This document shows positions 30,512 to 41,226 of a stretch of 64,000 nt of DNA, piece after piece; position 1 is the first letter of the stretch; every line of letters begins with the position of its first letter. Source of the DNA: Anagrus nilaparvatae (lineage: Eukaryota > Arthropoda > Insecta > Hymenoptera > Mymaridae). The notes beneath the pieces were generated by a model. The model was given only the letters and a program-made list of their open reading frames with translations. It was not told where the DNA came from and searched no databases. The DNA is taken from positions 11,160,001 through 11,224,000 of the forward strand of contig JAKSXM010000014.1 in the NCBI GenBank assembly GCA_022575985.1. Reading direction: 5' to 3'. The position numbers were made by a program, and so were the translations under genes.

Positions 30512-30786
30512 TTACGTTGATCTTTTTTTTTTTTGTTCAGCTGGTTCTTCTTCCTTATATAAAGGGTGTATTTTTTCCAAAATTTTCCCTATGTGCTTTT
30601 GAGAAAATGCTTCAGAATTTTTATTATTATAATAATTATATAAATCTTTTTTTATTTCGAAGTTTCCTCGTTTCTCATCTTCTTTGGCGCACATGAATAA
30701 AGTTTTAACAAATAATTGAATATTTTCATAATCTCTTTCAAGTCCCGGAGGGATCATTTTAGAAATCAATTCTATATCTCCTGTTT
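30512..30786 (-). CDS. Probable terminal exon of an unidentified gene (winged-helix-like C-terminal segment)
   Basis: On the minus strand a good 3' splice site (polypyrimidine-like TTTATTTTACAG) ends at 30787. The exon then stays open for about 90 residues to the stop at 30512. It contains ISKMIPPGLERDYENIQLF, NFEIKKDLYNYYNNKNSE, SQKHIGKILEKIHPLY and a basic tail KKKRST. The charge pattern and helix-turn-helix-like LYNYYNNK...HIGKILEKI resemble RFX- or primase-C-type winged helices, but this is a guess. There is no ATG at the start, which fits an exon and not a whole gene. No upstream exons identified within the window. Confidence 0.4.
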
Positions 30787-32924
30787 CTGTAAAATAAAAT
30801 ATATAATTTCAGTATAAATAGAATAGCCGCACACTTAGCGCGCTCAGAATAACTACTTTTTAAAATTATTTTGATATTTCCTTATTAAATTAATTAATTT
30901 AAAATAAAATGTATATAATACCAGAATCTATTATAAAATTTTATATTACACAAAAGTATACCTATACTGATAAATTACTATCATTTTTTTACTCTAACGT
31001 ATTTTTAATTTTATAATACAGTTAGTATCTTATCTTATAAATAAGTATATTGCCCTTTTATAAATAAAAAATTTAGTTATTTTATCATACAAAACTGATT
31101 TGGTGTTTTATTCTCAAAAAATGGTTTTCATTTTTCGTTTTTTTCACTACATTTGGAAATAGATTTTAAAGATTTATTTTTGCCCAGCTATTCCAATTTT
31201 TATTCAAGAAATCTTTTTTAATTAAATTTTTATCTCGAAAATTAAATCTAATTTTCATTATGCTAATGTGCGGATGTTCAAAATTTTCCTATTTTAAATC
31301 CAATAATTTAAGTAACCATAAATAGTCATTTTAAATTATCAGAATATTGTTCTCTGAAATCTATTATTACTCTGAAAGTTTGCCTTTACATAAATTTCAT
31401 TCTGGATATTTCGAGGATTTTTTTCCTTTTTTATATTTGGTTTAATCAAACAGGTTTTGCGAAAATTATTCCCTCAATTGATATTATTCTATTAAGTAAC
31501 TAACCCGAATTAGTCCCTAAGACTTAAGTCGGATTCTTAAGTCTCTAAAGACAGATTATTTTTAGAAATTATTTTATTTTCCTGAACTTAAATTATTCTT
31601 AGTTGCAAACATGAATTATTTTAAGTTCCTAAATTAATGTTCTTCTAAATCCATTTACTCTTCCTTCTTTAGGGGCTTTCCATATATTACGTAAGACAAT
31701 TTTTGGGGTTTTTTTACCCCCCCCCCCTACTCCCCTTGGAAGAAAAAATAAGATTTTAACCTAACCCCCTCCCCCCATTGTAAGATCTTACTCATTGATC
31801 ATAATGTTTTTTTTAACAGTTCATTTTTTTAATGAATTTTCTAAGATGCTTCTATGAGAAAAGAGTGATGCATGAAAATATTTTTTACAAAAACAGTGGT
31901 TTAGATAATAAAATTCCCACCAAAATTTAATTTAGGACATATTTAAGCCCTTTTCCCTCTGTCAACTCCTAGCTTCACCAAGTATCTTGTAAAATAAAGC
32001 ATTTTTTTGCTATTTCAATGTTTGAATTTGAGTGAAAATAATAGATTAAAGTCAATTATCAATTAATTTATAATTTTCCCCCTCAATAATATTCCTGCAT
32101 AAAAACTATCCATTAATTGTTTAAAATTTTTTCATTATTTAAATTTCTTTTTTTATATTATTAATTTTTTTGGGTTTTTAAAAAGTATAATTTTTATTTT
32201 TTTTCTTCGTCTACCAAGAAAATATTGCAGACATTAGTCCTTTTAATTTTATATAAAAAAAAAAAACAAATTTAAATTCTAAACTCTTTTGTAGGGTTTT
32301 TTGTGTTTTATAAATAAAATAAATAACATAACCCTTAGTTGTATTCATTTACATATTTTGTATATAAGCATTAAACAATATTGTTTAACAATCATATTTG
32401 GTTATTAGTCATTAAATTTTTTAGAATAAAATTAAATTATGATATAAATATATTCTTATTTATATAAAATTGATAATAAATCGCATTAGTTATAAATAAA
32501 TTCAAATTTAATCGAATAATCGATTTTAATTCGGCGAATAAAAAGGTTGAATAGAGCAACTTCAGATCTCCATCGATTTTCAATAAAGGGATTTATTAAA
32601 AATTAAATCTAAATACTTATTATAACATTTTATTAAATTGAATATTATTTACGTTGAAATTTCGTATCTAAAAAGGCTATTGCTGGATATTAGTATAGTG
32701 ATTTGATTCGAGAAACCATACGAAAAAAGTCACGGATTCTCGTTAAAATTAGACCTCTAGACCACGACAGACATCGAAAAAAAAAGAAACCCGTTTTTTT
32801 GTGTAGAGGGTTTTTTAGATTTTGTTTTATTTCTCCGACCGTAAACCGATGATATTCTAAAGCTCATAGGCTGGAAAACTTAAAATTACACCAATTAACA
32901 AAACAATAACAAAATGTTCTTAAT
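30787..32924. other. AT-rich intergenic sequence
   Basis: No gene supported. 31560-31650 has a few AAATTATTTTAAGTTCC-type minisatellite-like units. 31715-31775 carries C-rich tracts (CCCCCCCCCCTACTCC and CCCCCTCCCCCCATTG) flanked by TTACGTAAGACAATTTTTGG and complementary TTGTAAGATCTTAC-like ends, a remnant of an inverted-repeat family. Confidence 0.4.
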
Positions 32925-33330
32925 GGTCTATTTTACCTAGTAAAAAAGATAATTCTAGATATAAGTACTTTCATAGGAAACAATTAGGTACTACGTCCAC
33001 AAAGAAAACAAATATTACTGTTTTTTTTTTTTTTTTGCAAAAAATTTTGAGAAAACAATTTTCAAAAAATGAAGTATCAAATGGAGATACCGAGTAAAAA
33101 TGATAATTCTAGATATCATTACTTTCATAGGAAAAAATTAGGTACTACATACGTCCAAAAAGAAAAAAAATATTGCAGTTTTTTTATTTTTTTATCTGAA
33201 AAATTTTAAGAAAAAAATTTCCATAAGATTAAGTATCAATTGGAGATATCGAGTAAAAACGATAATTCTAGATATAACTACTTTCACTTGATAAATAAGG
33301 AACTACGTCCAAAAAGAAATAAAATAGGGT
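32925..33330. repeat. Tandem triplication of a dispersed repeat unit
   Basis: GATAATTCTAGATATAAGTACTTTCATAGG followed by TTAGGTACTACGTCC occurs three times at about 120-160 base spacing (near 32950, 33100 and 33260). The same unit appears near 55800-55870, and its complement forms the two halves of the inserted element at 41.2-43.0 kb (TCGATATCTCGAATCT, GGACGTAGTACC). Non-coding. Confidence 0.6.
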
Positions 33331-34340
33331 GATGTCCCCAGTGAGTGACCGCTAGTTGAGATCGCTGGATTGTACTGCGTTAATAAAAAACAAATCCCAA
33401 CGTTAATTTTTAAATTATGTTTATTAATTTATTTATTATAAGTAAATAAAGACTCAACACGTGATTCCGCCAGTAAGTGACCAGGCACCTGAGTAAATGA
33501 CCGACTCAGAGGCAATGAGTGACCGATGTAATTTTTGTAAATAATAATTTGTTAACTTTTTTAAAAAAGATTTAATTTATAAATTTTTAGAAATAAAATT
33601 AATAATCTAGCGTTTTACAAATCGCAAACAATTTTTTTAGTTTATATTTTTTTAAATTCTCATGATTTAGTTCGGCATAGGTTAGGTATTAGCTTCCATG
33701 TTTACACATTTCGTGTCACTATTTATTACAATCGTATATTATGGAAAATTAAAAATTTATAAATTAAACGAAATTAAAAAAAATTATAAATTGTGCAACT
33801 GAAAAATAATACTAAGCTCCAAAATAGTGTAACAAGCGCGTCAAGAGATATTGCAAGGAGGTTTATAAGGCAATAAAATTATGTGGGTATATAGCTTCGA
33901 AAAATTAAATATTGTGTGCAAAAATATTTAAGACCTGATATTATTAATTATTAAAATTTAAATAGTTTGTGTATTCGAAAAAACAATTGCAAAAACGTCT
34001 GCTACCATACTACAAGGTTACCGGCTGCAAGGATAGAGATCCACCGAGCATTATATTTACAATATTCGATTTTCTTTGTTAAGATATAATTTATAGGTAG
34101 TTGTAAGTTGTAAGAAGTGCACGAGACGTTATCAATAACTGAAAATTAAAATAGAAGATTTTAAATAGTTTTAATTAATCTTGCCGGTCACATACTAAAT
34201 TTTATCCCTTTATTAGCACTAGTAAATGAACAGCTATTTTTTATTTAAAAATAGTTAATCCTATATATATTAAAATGAAATAATTGAAAAAATTTAATAT
34301 TTTTGATTTTGTTACAAGTCAATTTCTAAAGTTTTGAATG
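33331..34340. other. AT-rich sequence with a GTGACC-motif cluster
   Basis: AGTGAGTGACCG near 33342, AGTAAGTGACC near 33474, GTAAATGACCG near 33493 and ATGAGTGACCG near 33519 form a loose cluster. A short GTTACCGGCTGCAAGGATAG segment lies near 34016. No gene seen. Confidence 0.4.
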
Positions 34341-34800
34341 GGCGAAAACACCTGAAAGTGGTTTTAAAGTAATCTTTAAATAAATATCTCCATGCTTCTT
34401 TTTTTATTTTTAAAAAATATTCAATAGATTCCGAAATATTCATCTCAGAAGTTAGTGGTTGAAAAGGTATAAAAAGGTAATATTCTTGCACTAAAACTGA
34501 TTTTTCTCAGGATCTAAGAGGTCTTTTGAGACTTACTTTAGTGCAAATTTTTCCTTGTGAAAAATGCAATCGATTTGATGTTCTTTTTTTTTAATCCGAG
34601 CTCATGATTCAGAGTTACAACTGTTTGAAGCCAAAAAAATCAAAATTTAAACACTAAAAAAGTTGTCACTCTAATCACTTCGTAACTCAAAATCTATATC
34701 ACCAAAACGATCAAACTAAAGTGCTATGTATCAGTTAATGCGTTATCTAAAACAAGTTTTTTTGGTTTTTAATTTAACCCTTTCATTAAAGAGAAATCTC
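34341..34800. repeat. Dispersed repeat, inverted relative to 54.86-55.40 kb
   Basis: CTCAGAAGTTAGTGGTTGAA, CTCAGGATCTAAGAGGTCTT and TTACAACTGTTTGAAGCC here match the reverse complement of sequence at 54860-55400 over several hundred bases. Non-coding repeat family. The two copies are 20 kb apart and face each other. Confidence 0.6.
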
Positions 34801-34884
34801 TAGAAAACCACTTTACGTTAAATTACAAAAAAATTTATCATTTAAAAAATTTTTTTAATATCTGAAACAAAATATTATATATAT

Positions 34885-36221
34885 TGCGGCGTATGCATTT
34901 AAGCATAAAAAATTGCATTAAATTATTAGATATTAAAAATAAAACACATACTAAAGTTAAATCATTATTCTTTAAATTTTAAGTTTGGTTGGAATTTCGA
35001 TGCGAGTTTCCAACATATAAAAACCAATACAAATTAAGTAAAATGTTAACTAATACAGTCATATAAAATTAATATAAAAATTATAGAAAAAGTAGGGATA
35101 AAAGAGTTCCCACTTATTAAAATTTAAATATTAATCATAAATGTAAATGAGTTCATTACGCAACTATCATAAGAGAGGGAACACCGGGGCCTCGCAAAAC
35201 CGAGGTAACCTAATAAATCGAAAGCAGAATTTCTGTCTCTTGGGGAATAGTCTTTGGGGGAATAGCTCTTCTAAGAGCAAGGACTCGTGTCGCGTCTCTC
35301 TTATTAAATGTGTAATGAACTTAGAATAATTTTTATTTTTAAAATCAAAAAAAGAACTTAGAATATTTTTGTTAAAAATTTTCATTTTAATTTAAGGGGA
35401 CTTAGTCTCATTCATGTAAATAAAATTTTCGGGTTAAATTAAAATAACTTAGATTTATTTTTAAATTTATTTTGTGTTAAAATTTTCAATTAATTTTTTT
35501 TTTATTCAAATAAAATTCTTATTTTGAAACAAACTCGATATCGTTAAATAATTAAAGTCCTAAAAATCTGTTCAACTAGTTTGACAATGGTTAATGGGAA
35601 TTAATCTTATTTTTTCTTCTTTTTTATAATACAATTAAATCTTATTTTTTCTTTTTTTTATAATACGTTCAATTAAATAATAACTTTAAAATCATTAGGA
35701 TTGAATGCTATAAGTAGGGGTTTACTGGATAGATGATTGTTTGGGCAAAGCGTCTCAATCAATCAGAGTAAAAGGCTCTTTCAATTTGACCTTGAGGCTG
35801 TTGAAAGACCTTATCTGGAATAAAACCCTGAGAAGCGTCCATCCTATATAACCGCTATTAACATACTAACTTATTTTTAAATTAAATACATTAGATACTA
35901 ACATTACTTGTATATGGTCGGGGAAAAGGCATGAAGTCCGGATCCCTCATCTTACAGTAAAGATAGAAATTATTAATTACTAACAACCAATGGCATATGA
36001 TTGTAAGGGAGCAAAGTGTCTCGAATTATATCTTGCCTTGGTCATATTCAACTTAAAAGAATGCATGATTAATAAACTATAACATTACTTCAGAAATTTA
36101 GACAAAATTAAATATATTCAAAGCAAATTATAATTGAAGTTGTGGCGATAAGTCACGGTTATTCGGGTTAAGATTAGTGAAATATTGTGCCGTTTTAACC
36201 CGTGTAAACGTGCACGTCGCA
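34885..36221 (+). repeat. 5' LTR
   Basis: The first 380 or so bases read the same as the 3' LTR, base for base as far as I can follow; the middle and later parts are clearly diverged (substitutions and indels from about 35265). The final part (GTGGCGATAAGTCACGGTTA...CGTGTAAACGTGCACGTCGCA) is again recognisably shared. The open frame at 35147-35329 and its antisense partner are not genes. Confidence 0.85.
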
Positions 36222-36226
36222 TCTTA

Positions 36227-36244
36227 TGGCGCCCAAACAGGGAC
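36227..36244 (+). promoter_or_regulatory. Primer binding site complementary to tRNA-Lys
   Basis: TGGCGCCCAAACAGGGAC begins five bases after the 5' LTR. It matches the standard tRNA-Lys(UUU) primer site (TGGCGCCCGAACAGGGAC) at 17 of 18 positions. This primes minus-strand synthesis. Confidence 0.8.
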
Positions 36245-36570
36245 CTAGACAGTTCCTGGTGTCTTAATTTAGTCTGTTAAATCTTAGTTAGAATCACGTA
36301 TAATTTTGGTGGATTTTTGAATAAATAATTAATCGGAAATAATTAAAATATATTTAGTTTTAGTCTAAAATCTCTGATTCTTCGTGCAAACACATGTGTA
36401 AATAAAAACAGAAACAAAAAAAAAAAAAAATTAATAATAAAAGCGTTATAAGATAATACATTTATAATAATAATAGTTGAAAAAAAAAAAAATATATATA
36501 TACAAATAAATACACAATAAAATCAATAAATAATTTAATACTTAAACTTAAAAATTAAAATAACTAAATC

Positions 36571-36730
36571 AACTACGCTGTAAAACAGGTAGCAGAAGAT
36601 TTTATCAAATCAACACAGTCATCACATTGAATGCTGTGGCAATCCTAAAAAAAAAAAAAAAAAATAATAATAAAACTAATTTTAATAATTCAAATAACTA
36701 AACTCATTATACCGTAGATCGGGTAATGGG
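36571..36730 (+). repeat. Degenerate copy of a gag segment in the leader
   Basis: CTACGCTGTAAAACAGGTAG, CACAGTCATCACATTGAATG and CATTATACCGTAGATCGGGT match the gag gene at about 37960-38110 with scattered changes and A-tract expansions. The reading frame is broken here. It shows that part of gag was duplicated into the 5' leader. Confidence 0.7.
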
Positions 36731-36775
36731 AAAATAAAAAAAAAAATAAAAAAATATAATAATAATAATAAATAC

Positions 36776-36872
36776 TTAGCATCCACAAAATTAATAAATA
36801 GTTAGCATCCACAAAATTAATAAATAGTTAGCATCCACAAAATTTATTAATATTTAGCATCCACAAAATAAA
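36776..36872 (+). repeat. 27-bp tandem repeat in the leader
   Basis: TTAGCATCCACAAAATTAAT occurs four times with AAATA linkers. No coding potential. Confidence 0.75.
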
Positions 36873-37255
36873 CAAATACGTCCTTAAAATAGAGGGCAAA
36901 TTAAAGTTAAAAATATTGAAATATATTAATATATACTATAAATAAAAATAGTAAAAGATATTATTTAACATTTATAAATTAATAAAAATAATATATATTC
37001 AGAAAAATAATCATAAAACATGTAAGAAAAATAATTTTAATTTAAGAAATTTAATGTAAAAAGAAAAATTTTGAATAAAATATACTAATATTTTATCTAA
37101 TGTACTAAGAATAAAAGAGAGTCATGAGCCTAAAAACTCCAACTAATTCATAAATAAAAATAAAAATTTACAATAAAATTATTTTATTACGCGAATTTAA
37201 AAATATTCAGAATTTTTCTTTACATACAATTAAGTTAAAAAAAAAAAAAAAAAAA

Positions 37256-38578
37256 ATGGATTTTAGAGAAGAAAGAAGAATCAGCAACAAAATCAACTCG
37301 TCAATTTTTCAAATTCCACAATTTAAGGGTGAAATAAATGAAAGACCTGTTAAATTTTTAAAATATATGGATAAATATTTACTCTTACTGAAAATTGATT
37401 TCGGCGACGAATTCAAAATCATTGGAAGATGTCTAATAGAAAAAGCAAAAATTTGGTTAAAAACATTACAAGATGACATAACTTATGAAGAATTTAAAAC
37501 GAAATTTTTAGAACGATTTTGGAGTCCATGTATTCAACAGAAATATATTATAAAAAAGATTCAATGTGGCTTCTATAATCATGAAGATAATGTATCACGA
37601 GCTGAATACATCATTAATTATATTGGTTTATCTGAAGATTTAGATGAAAAAATTCATGAACAAAAACTTATTACAGAGCTAATACAGCATTTTAATGAAG
37701 AAGAAAGAAATATACTAGAAAATTGTGATATTCAAAACGCAGAAGAATTTTTAAAGATTCTCGATGGCTTAGATCATCGACTCAATCAAAATAAAATAAA
37801 AACTACTAAAAACATTAACAGTGAAGATCAAGAAGAAAATAAAAAAATACAAGAAGAATTCTTTGATGTAAACATAGAGAATTCAAGTGAAAATATTGAA
37901 AAATCTACTGAAAACAAAGTTGTGAAACAAACAGAAACTAAAAATATAAACAAGTCAATCTGCTATGCTGTAGATCAGGTAGTAGAAAATTTATTGAAGA
38001 ACCACAGTCATCACATGGGATGCTGTGGAAAAATTACAAAAAATAAAACTAATATTTATAAATTACATAATAATAATTTAACTCATTATACCGTAGAGCG
38101 GGTAATGGGCAAACTAAAAAATAATCACAAATATTATATTAAATACTGTGATCAATTCACAATAATAAACCAAAACAAGGGAGCAAAAATGCCACCCAAA
38201 ACAAAATACTATGAAAATGAAACTCAAGAAATAAAGACGATTTATGCAATGCAAAATCATAAATTTTTACAACAAAATCTAAAACAAGACGTGAACTATG
38301 TTCACATAAAATCATCTATAAAACAATTAACAGCATTATTATCTCAATCAAAAATAAAAGAATATATTTCAACTAAACTTAATAAAATTTACAACTATAA
38401 GTACCAAAAGCAACCAATTATGACACTTAAAATGAAAGGAAGTAAGTTTAAATGCTATCCAGATATTTTTCAAATTTGGCAAAGAAAAAGACACTCTATC
38501 CAGAAAAAGGGAGTCAAATTCAAGAAAAGTAACGCAGCAACATTCATAATAAGATCCAAACAAAAAAAAAAAAAATAG
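37256..38578 (+). CDS. Gag-like capsid protein of the LTR element
   Basis: 440 residues, ATG at 37256 just after an A-tract. Residues about 15-190 look like a Retrotrans_gag capsid core: IPQFKGEINERPVKFLKYM, IIGRCLIEKAKIWLKTLQ, ITYEEFKTKFLERFWSP, then EQKLITELIQHFNEEERNIL and AEEFLKILDGLDHRLNQN. There follows an acidic linker and, instead of a CCHC zinc knuckle, two similar segments YAVDQVVENLLKNHSHHMGC and YTVERVMGKLKNNHKYYIKY (about residues 241 and 278). The C-terminal part is very basic (KKKGVKFKKSN...KQKKKK), suited to RNA binding. The frame is intact, suggesting recent activity or selection. There is no pol downstream. Confidence 0.7.
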   Translation: MDFREERRISNKINSSIFQIPQFKGEINERPVKFLKYMDKYLLLLKIDFGDEFKIIGRCLIEKAKIWLKTLQDDITYEEFKTKFLERFWSPCIQQKYIIKKIQCGFYNHEDNVSRAEYIINYIGLSEDLDEKIHEQKLITELIQHFNEEERNILENCDIQNAEEFLKILDGLDHRLNQNKIKTTKNINSEDQEENKKIQEEFFDVNIENSSENIEKSTENKVVKQTETKNINKSICYAVDQVVENLLKNHSHHMGCCGKITKNKTNIYKLHNNNLTHYTVERVMGKLKNNHKYYIKYCDQFTIINQNKGAKMPPKTKYYENETQEIKTIYAMQNHKFLQQNLKQDVNYVHIKSSIKQLTALLSQSKIKEYISTKLNKIYNYKYQKQPIMTLKMKGSKFKCYPDIFQIWQRKRHSIQKKGVKFKKSNAATFIIRSKQKKKK

Positions 38579-38730
38579 GAAAAGTTCCTAATAATTATAT
38601 AAAGACAAAACGTTTTTTTTTTATATATAGTTATCAAATAAAATCTAAGATTATAAACAATTACTAAATGCTACTTTAAGATGACAAAGCACTCAAAAAT
38701 TGAAAATGCTTTCTTTGACTGCTTTCGTCA

Positions 38731-38741
38731 AGGGGGGGTTA
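38731..38741 (+). promoter_or_regulatory. Polypurine tract
   Basis: AGGGGGGGTTA lies directly upstream of the 3' LTR start (TGCGGCG at 38742). It is the expected plus-strand primer. Confidence 0.65.
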
Positions 38742-40075
38742 TGCGGCGTATGCATTTAAGCATAAAAAATTGCATTAAATTATTAGATATTAAAAATAAA
38801 ACACATACTAAAGTTAAATCATTATTCTTTAAATTTTAAGTTTGGTTGGAATTTCGATGCGAGTTTCCAACATATAAAAACCAATACAAATTAAGTAAAA
38901 TGTTAACTAATACAGTCATATAAAATTAATATAAAAATTATAGAAAAAGTAGGGATAAAAGAGTTCCCACTTATTAAAATTTAAATATTAATCATAAATG
39001 TAAATGAGTTCATTACGCAACTATCATAAGAGAGGGAACACCGGGGCCTCGCAAAACCGAGGTAACCTAATAAATCGAAAGCAGAATTTCTGTCTCTTGG
39101 GGAATAGTCTTTGGGGGAATAACTCTCTTAAAGAGCAGTTTAAAATATTAAAGGACTCGCGACGCGTTTCTCTCACTATAAGCCTAATAGACTTATAATT
39201 TCTAATAAAATATAAAACTTGAACTTAGAATAATTTTTGAGATATTTATTAAATTTAAGGGGACTTAGTTAAATTTCAGTAAATTTAAGAACTTAAACTT
39301 TTTATTTATTTTAATTTTTTCTTTGTATCTCAAAGATCATAAATCAAAATTTTTCTTTTTAAATTTCAATTTATTTAAATATATTAAATTTATTTTTTTT
39401 ATATTTAATAGAGATCGTACTTATTCGTCCAAGAAGTCCTTATTAATTAAATAAATGATATGATGCATGAAACTCAACGTAAATTAAATTAATTAACTTT
39501 TTTAAATATTCTTTTTCTCAACTCAATTATGTTCAAGGTTGGATGCTATAAGTAGGAGTTGTTGGATGTAAGATTAATTGGGCAAAGCGTCTCAATTGAT
39601 TTTGGAAAATAAACTTTTCGATTTGACCTTGAGGCTGTCGGAAGGTTTATCCGAATTAACCCTGAGAAGCGTCTCTCGGAGAGCATAAAATAACACTAAC
39701 TAACAAACTAACTTATTCTTAAACTTAGTATATTAGTTACTAATATTACTCGTATGTGATCAGAGGTAAGGCATAAAGTCCAAGCTTCTGATCGTACAGT
39801 AAAGTATTGTATAAATTATATTTTAGTTGTCACTTACAACCAAACGCATATGATTTAATGAGAGCATAATGTCTCAAGTTGGATCTTGCTTTGGACCTTA
39901 GTTGCATTTTAAATATATGATTATTAATTCTAAATTTCCATTTCAGAAGTAAAAAGTAAATTAAGTAGTGTTCAAAGAAAGTTGTAATTAAAGTTGTGGC
40001 GATAAATCGCGGTTATTCGGGTAAAAACTAATGAGATAAAGTGCCGTTTAATCCCGTGTAAACGTGTCCGTCGCA
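38742..40075 (+). repeat. 3' LTR
   Basis: Starts TGCGGCGTATGCATTTAAGC and ends GTGTCCGTCGCA. Diverges from the 5' LTR after the first 380 or so bases. The open frame at 39004-39198 mirrors the one in the 5' LTR and is not a gene. Confidence 0.85.
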
Positions 40076-40099
40076 ATATATTATTATATTATTTTATAT

Positions 40100-41226
40100 T
40101 ACAAAAAATATATATTGAAAATTTTCAATTTTTATCAAGTTGTGAACAATCAATATGACTTTTGCAAACGACTGAAATTTTATGATATTTTCATAGAAAA
40201 AACTAAATAAAATAAACATTTACAATTTATAAAGTTATGAACAATCAATATGACTTTTGCAATAAAATATTTTTTTAGGAAATTTCTTTATTTCATGTTT
40301 AAAACAGACAGATGAAATTTTATGAAATTTTCATAAAGTTTTGGACAATCAATATGACTTTTGCAATCAAATATTTTTTTTTAATGATGTTTTCATAGAC
40401 GAAATAAAATAAAATATACATTGGCAATTTATAAAGTTTTGAATAATTATTAAAATTATTAACAATTTATAGAGTTATGAACAATCAATATGACTTTTGC
40501 AATTAGAGATTTTTTTTTTTAATTTTTATTTTTTCATGTTTAAGACAGACGAATGAAATTTTATGAACTTATCATATATAAAATGAAGTAAAATATACAT
40601 TGGAAATTTATAAAGTTTTGGACAATCCATATGACTTTTGCAACAAAATATTTTTTTTGAAAATTTTTATTGTTTCATATTTAAAACAAACGACTGAAAT
40701 TTTATGATATTTTCATAGAAAAAAATAAATAAAATAGACATTTACAATTTAGAAAGTTATAAACAATCAATATGACTTTTGCAATAAAATATTTTTTTTA
40801 ATGATATTTTCATAGACGAAATAAAATAAAATATACATTGGCAATTTATAAAGTTGTGAAAAATTATTAAAATTATTAACAATTTATAGAGTTATGAACA
40901 ATCAATATGACTTTTGCAATAAGAGATTTTTTTTTAAATTTATATTCGTTTATGTTTAAGACAGACGACTGAAATTTTATGAACTTTTCATATATAAAAC
41001 GAAGTAAAATATACATTAGAAATTTATAAAGTTTTGGACAATCCATATGACTTTTGCAATAAAATTTTTTTTTGAAAATTTTTATTTTATTATATTGAAA
41101 ACCAACGACTGAAATTTTATGATATTTTCATAGAAAAACTAAATAAAATAAACATTTACAATTTATAAAGTTATGAACAATCAATATGACTTTTGCAATA
41201 AAATATTTTTTTAGGAAATTTCTTTA
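40100..41226 (+). repeat. Tandem repeat array, unit about 100-145 bp
   Basis: The core ACAATCAATATGACTTTTGC recurs about nine times (near 40147, 40246, 40348, 40483, 40620, 40764, 40898, 41040 and 41177), with AAATTTTATGATATTTTCAT and AATTTATAAAGTT blocks between. The array is interrupted at 41227 by an inserted element and resumes at 42975. Confidence 0.75.

Larger units (their letters stand above)
34885..40075 (+). mobile_element. Gag-only (TR-GAG-type) LTR retrotransposon
   Basis: Two LTRs of about 1.33 kb begin TGCGGCGTATGC and end CGTCGCA (TG...CA), flanked by a 4-bp ATAT duplication (34881-34884 and 40076-40079). A primer binding site follows the 5' LTR, one gag-like gene lies inside, and a G7 polypurine tract precedes the 3' LTR. 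No protease, RT, RNase H or integrase can be found in the 2.5 kb interior, so it must rely on another element's enzymes. The 4-base duplication and tRNA-Lys primer site fit a gypsy-like (Metaviridae-type) origin. Confidence 0.85.
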
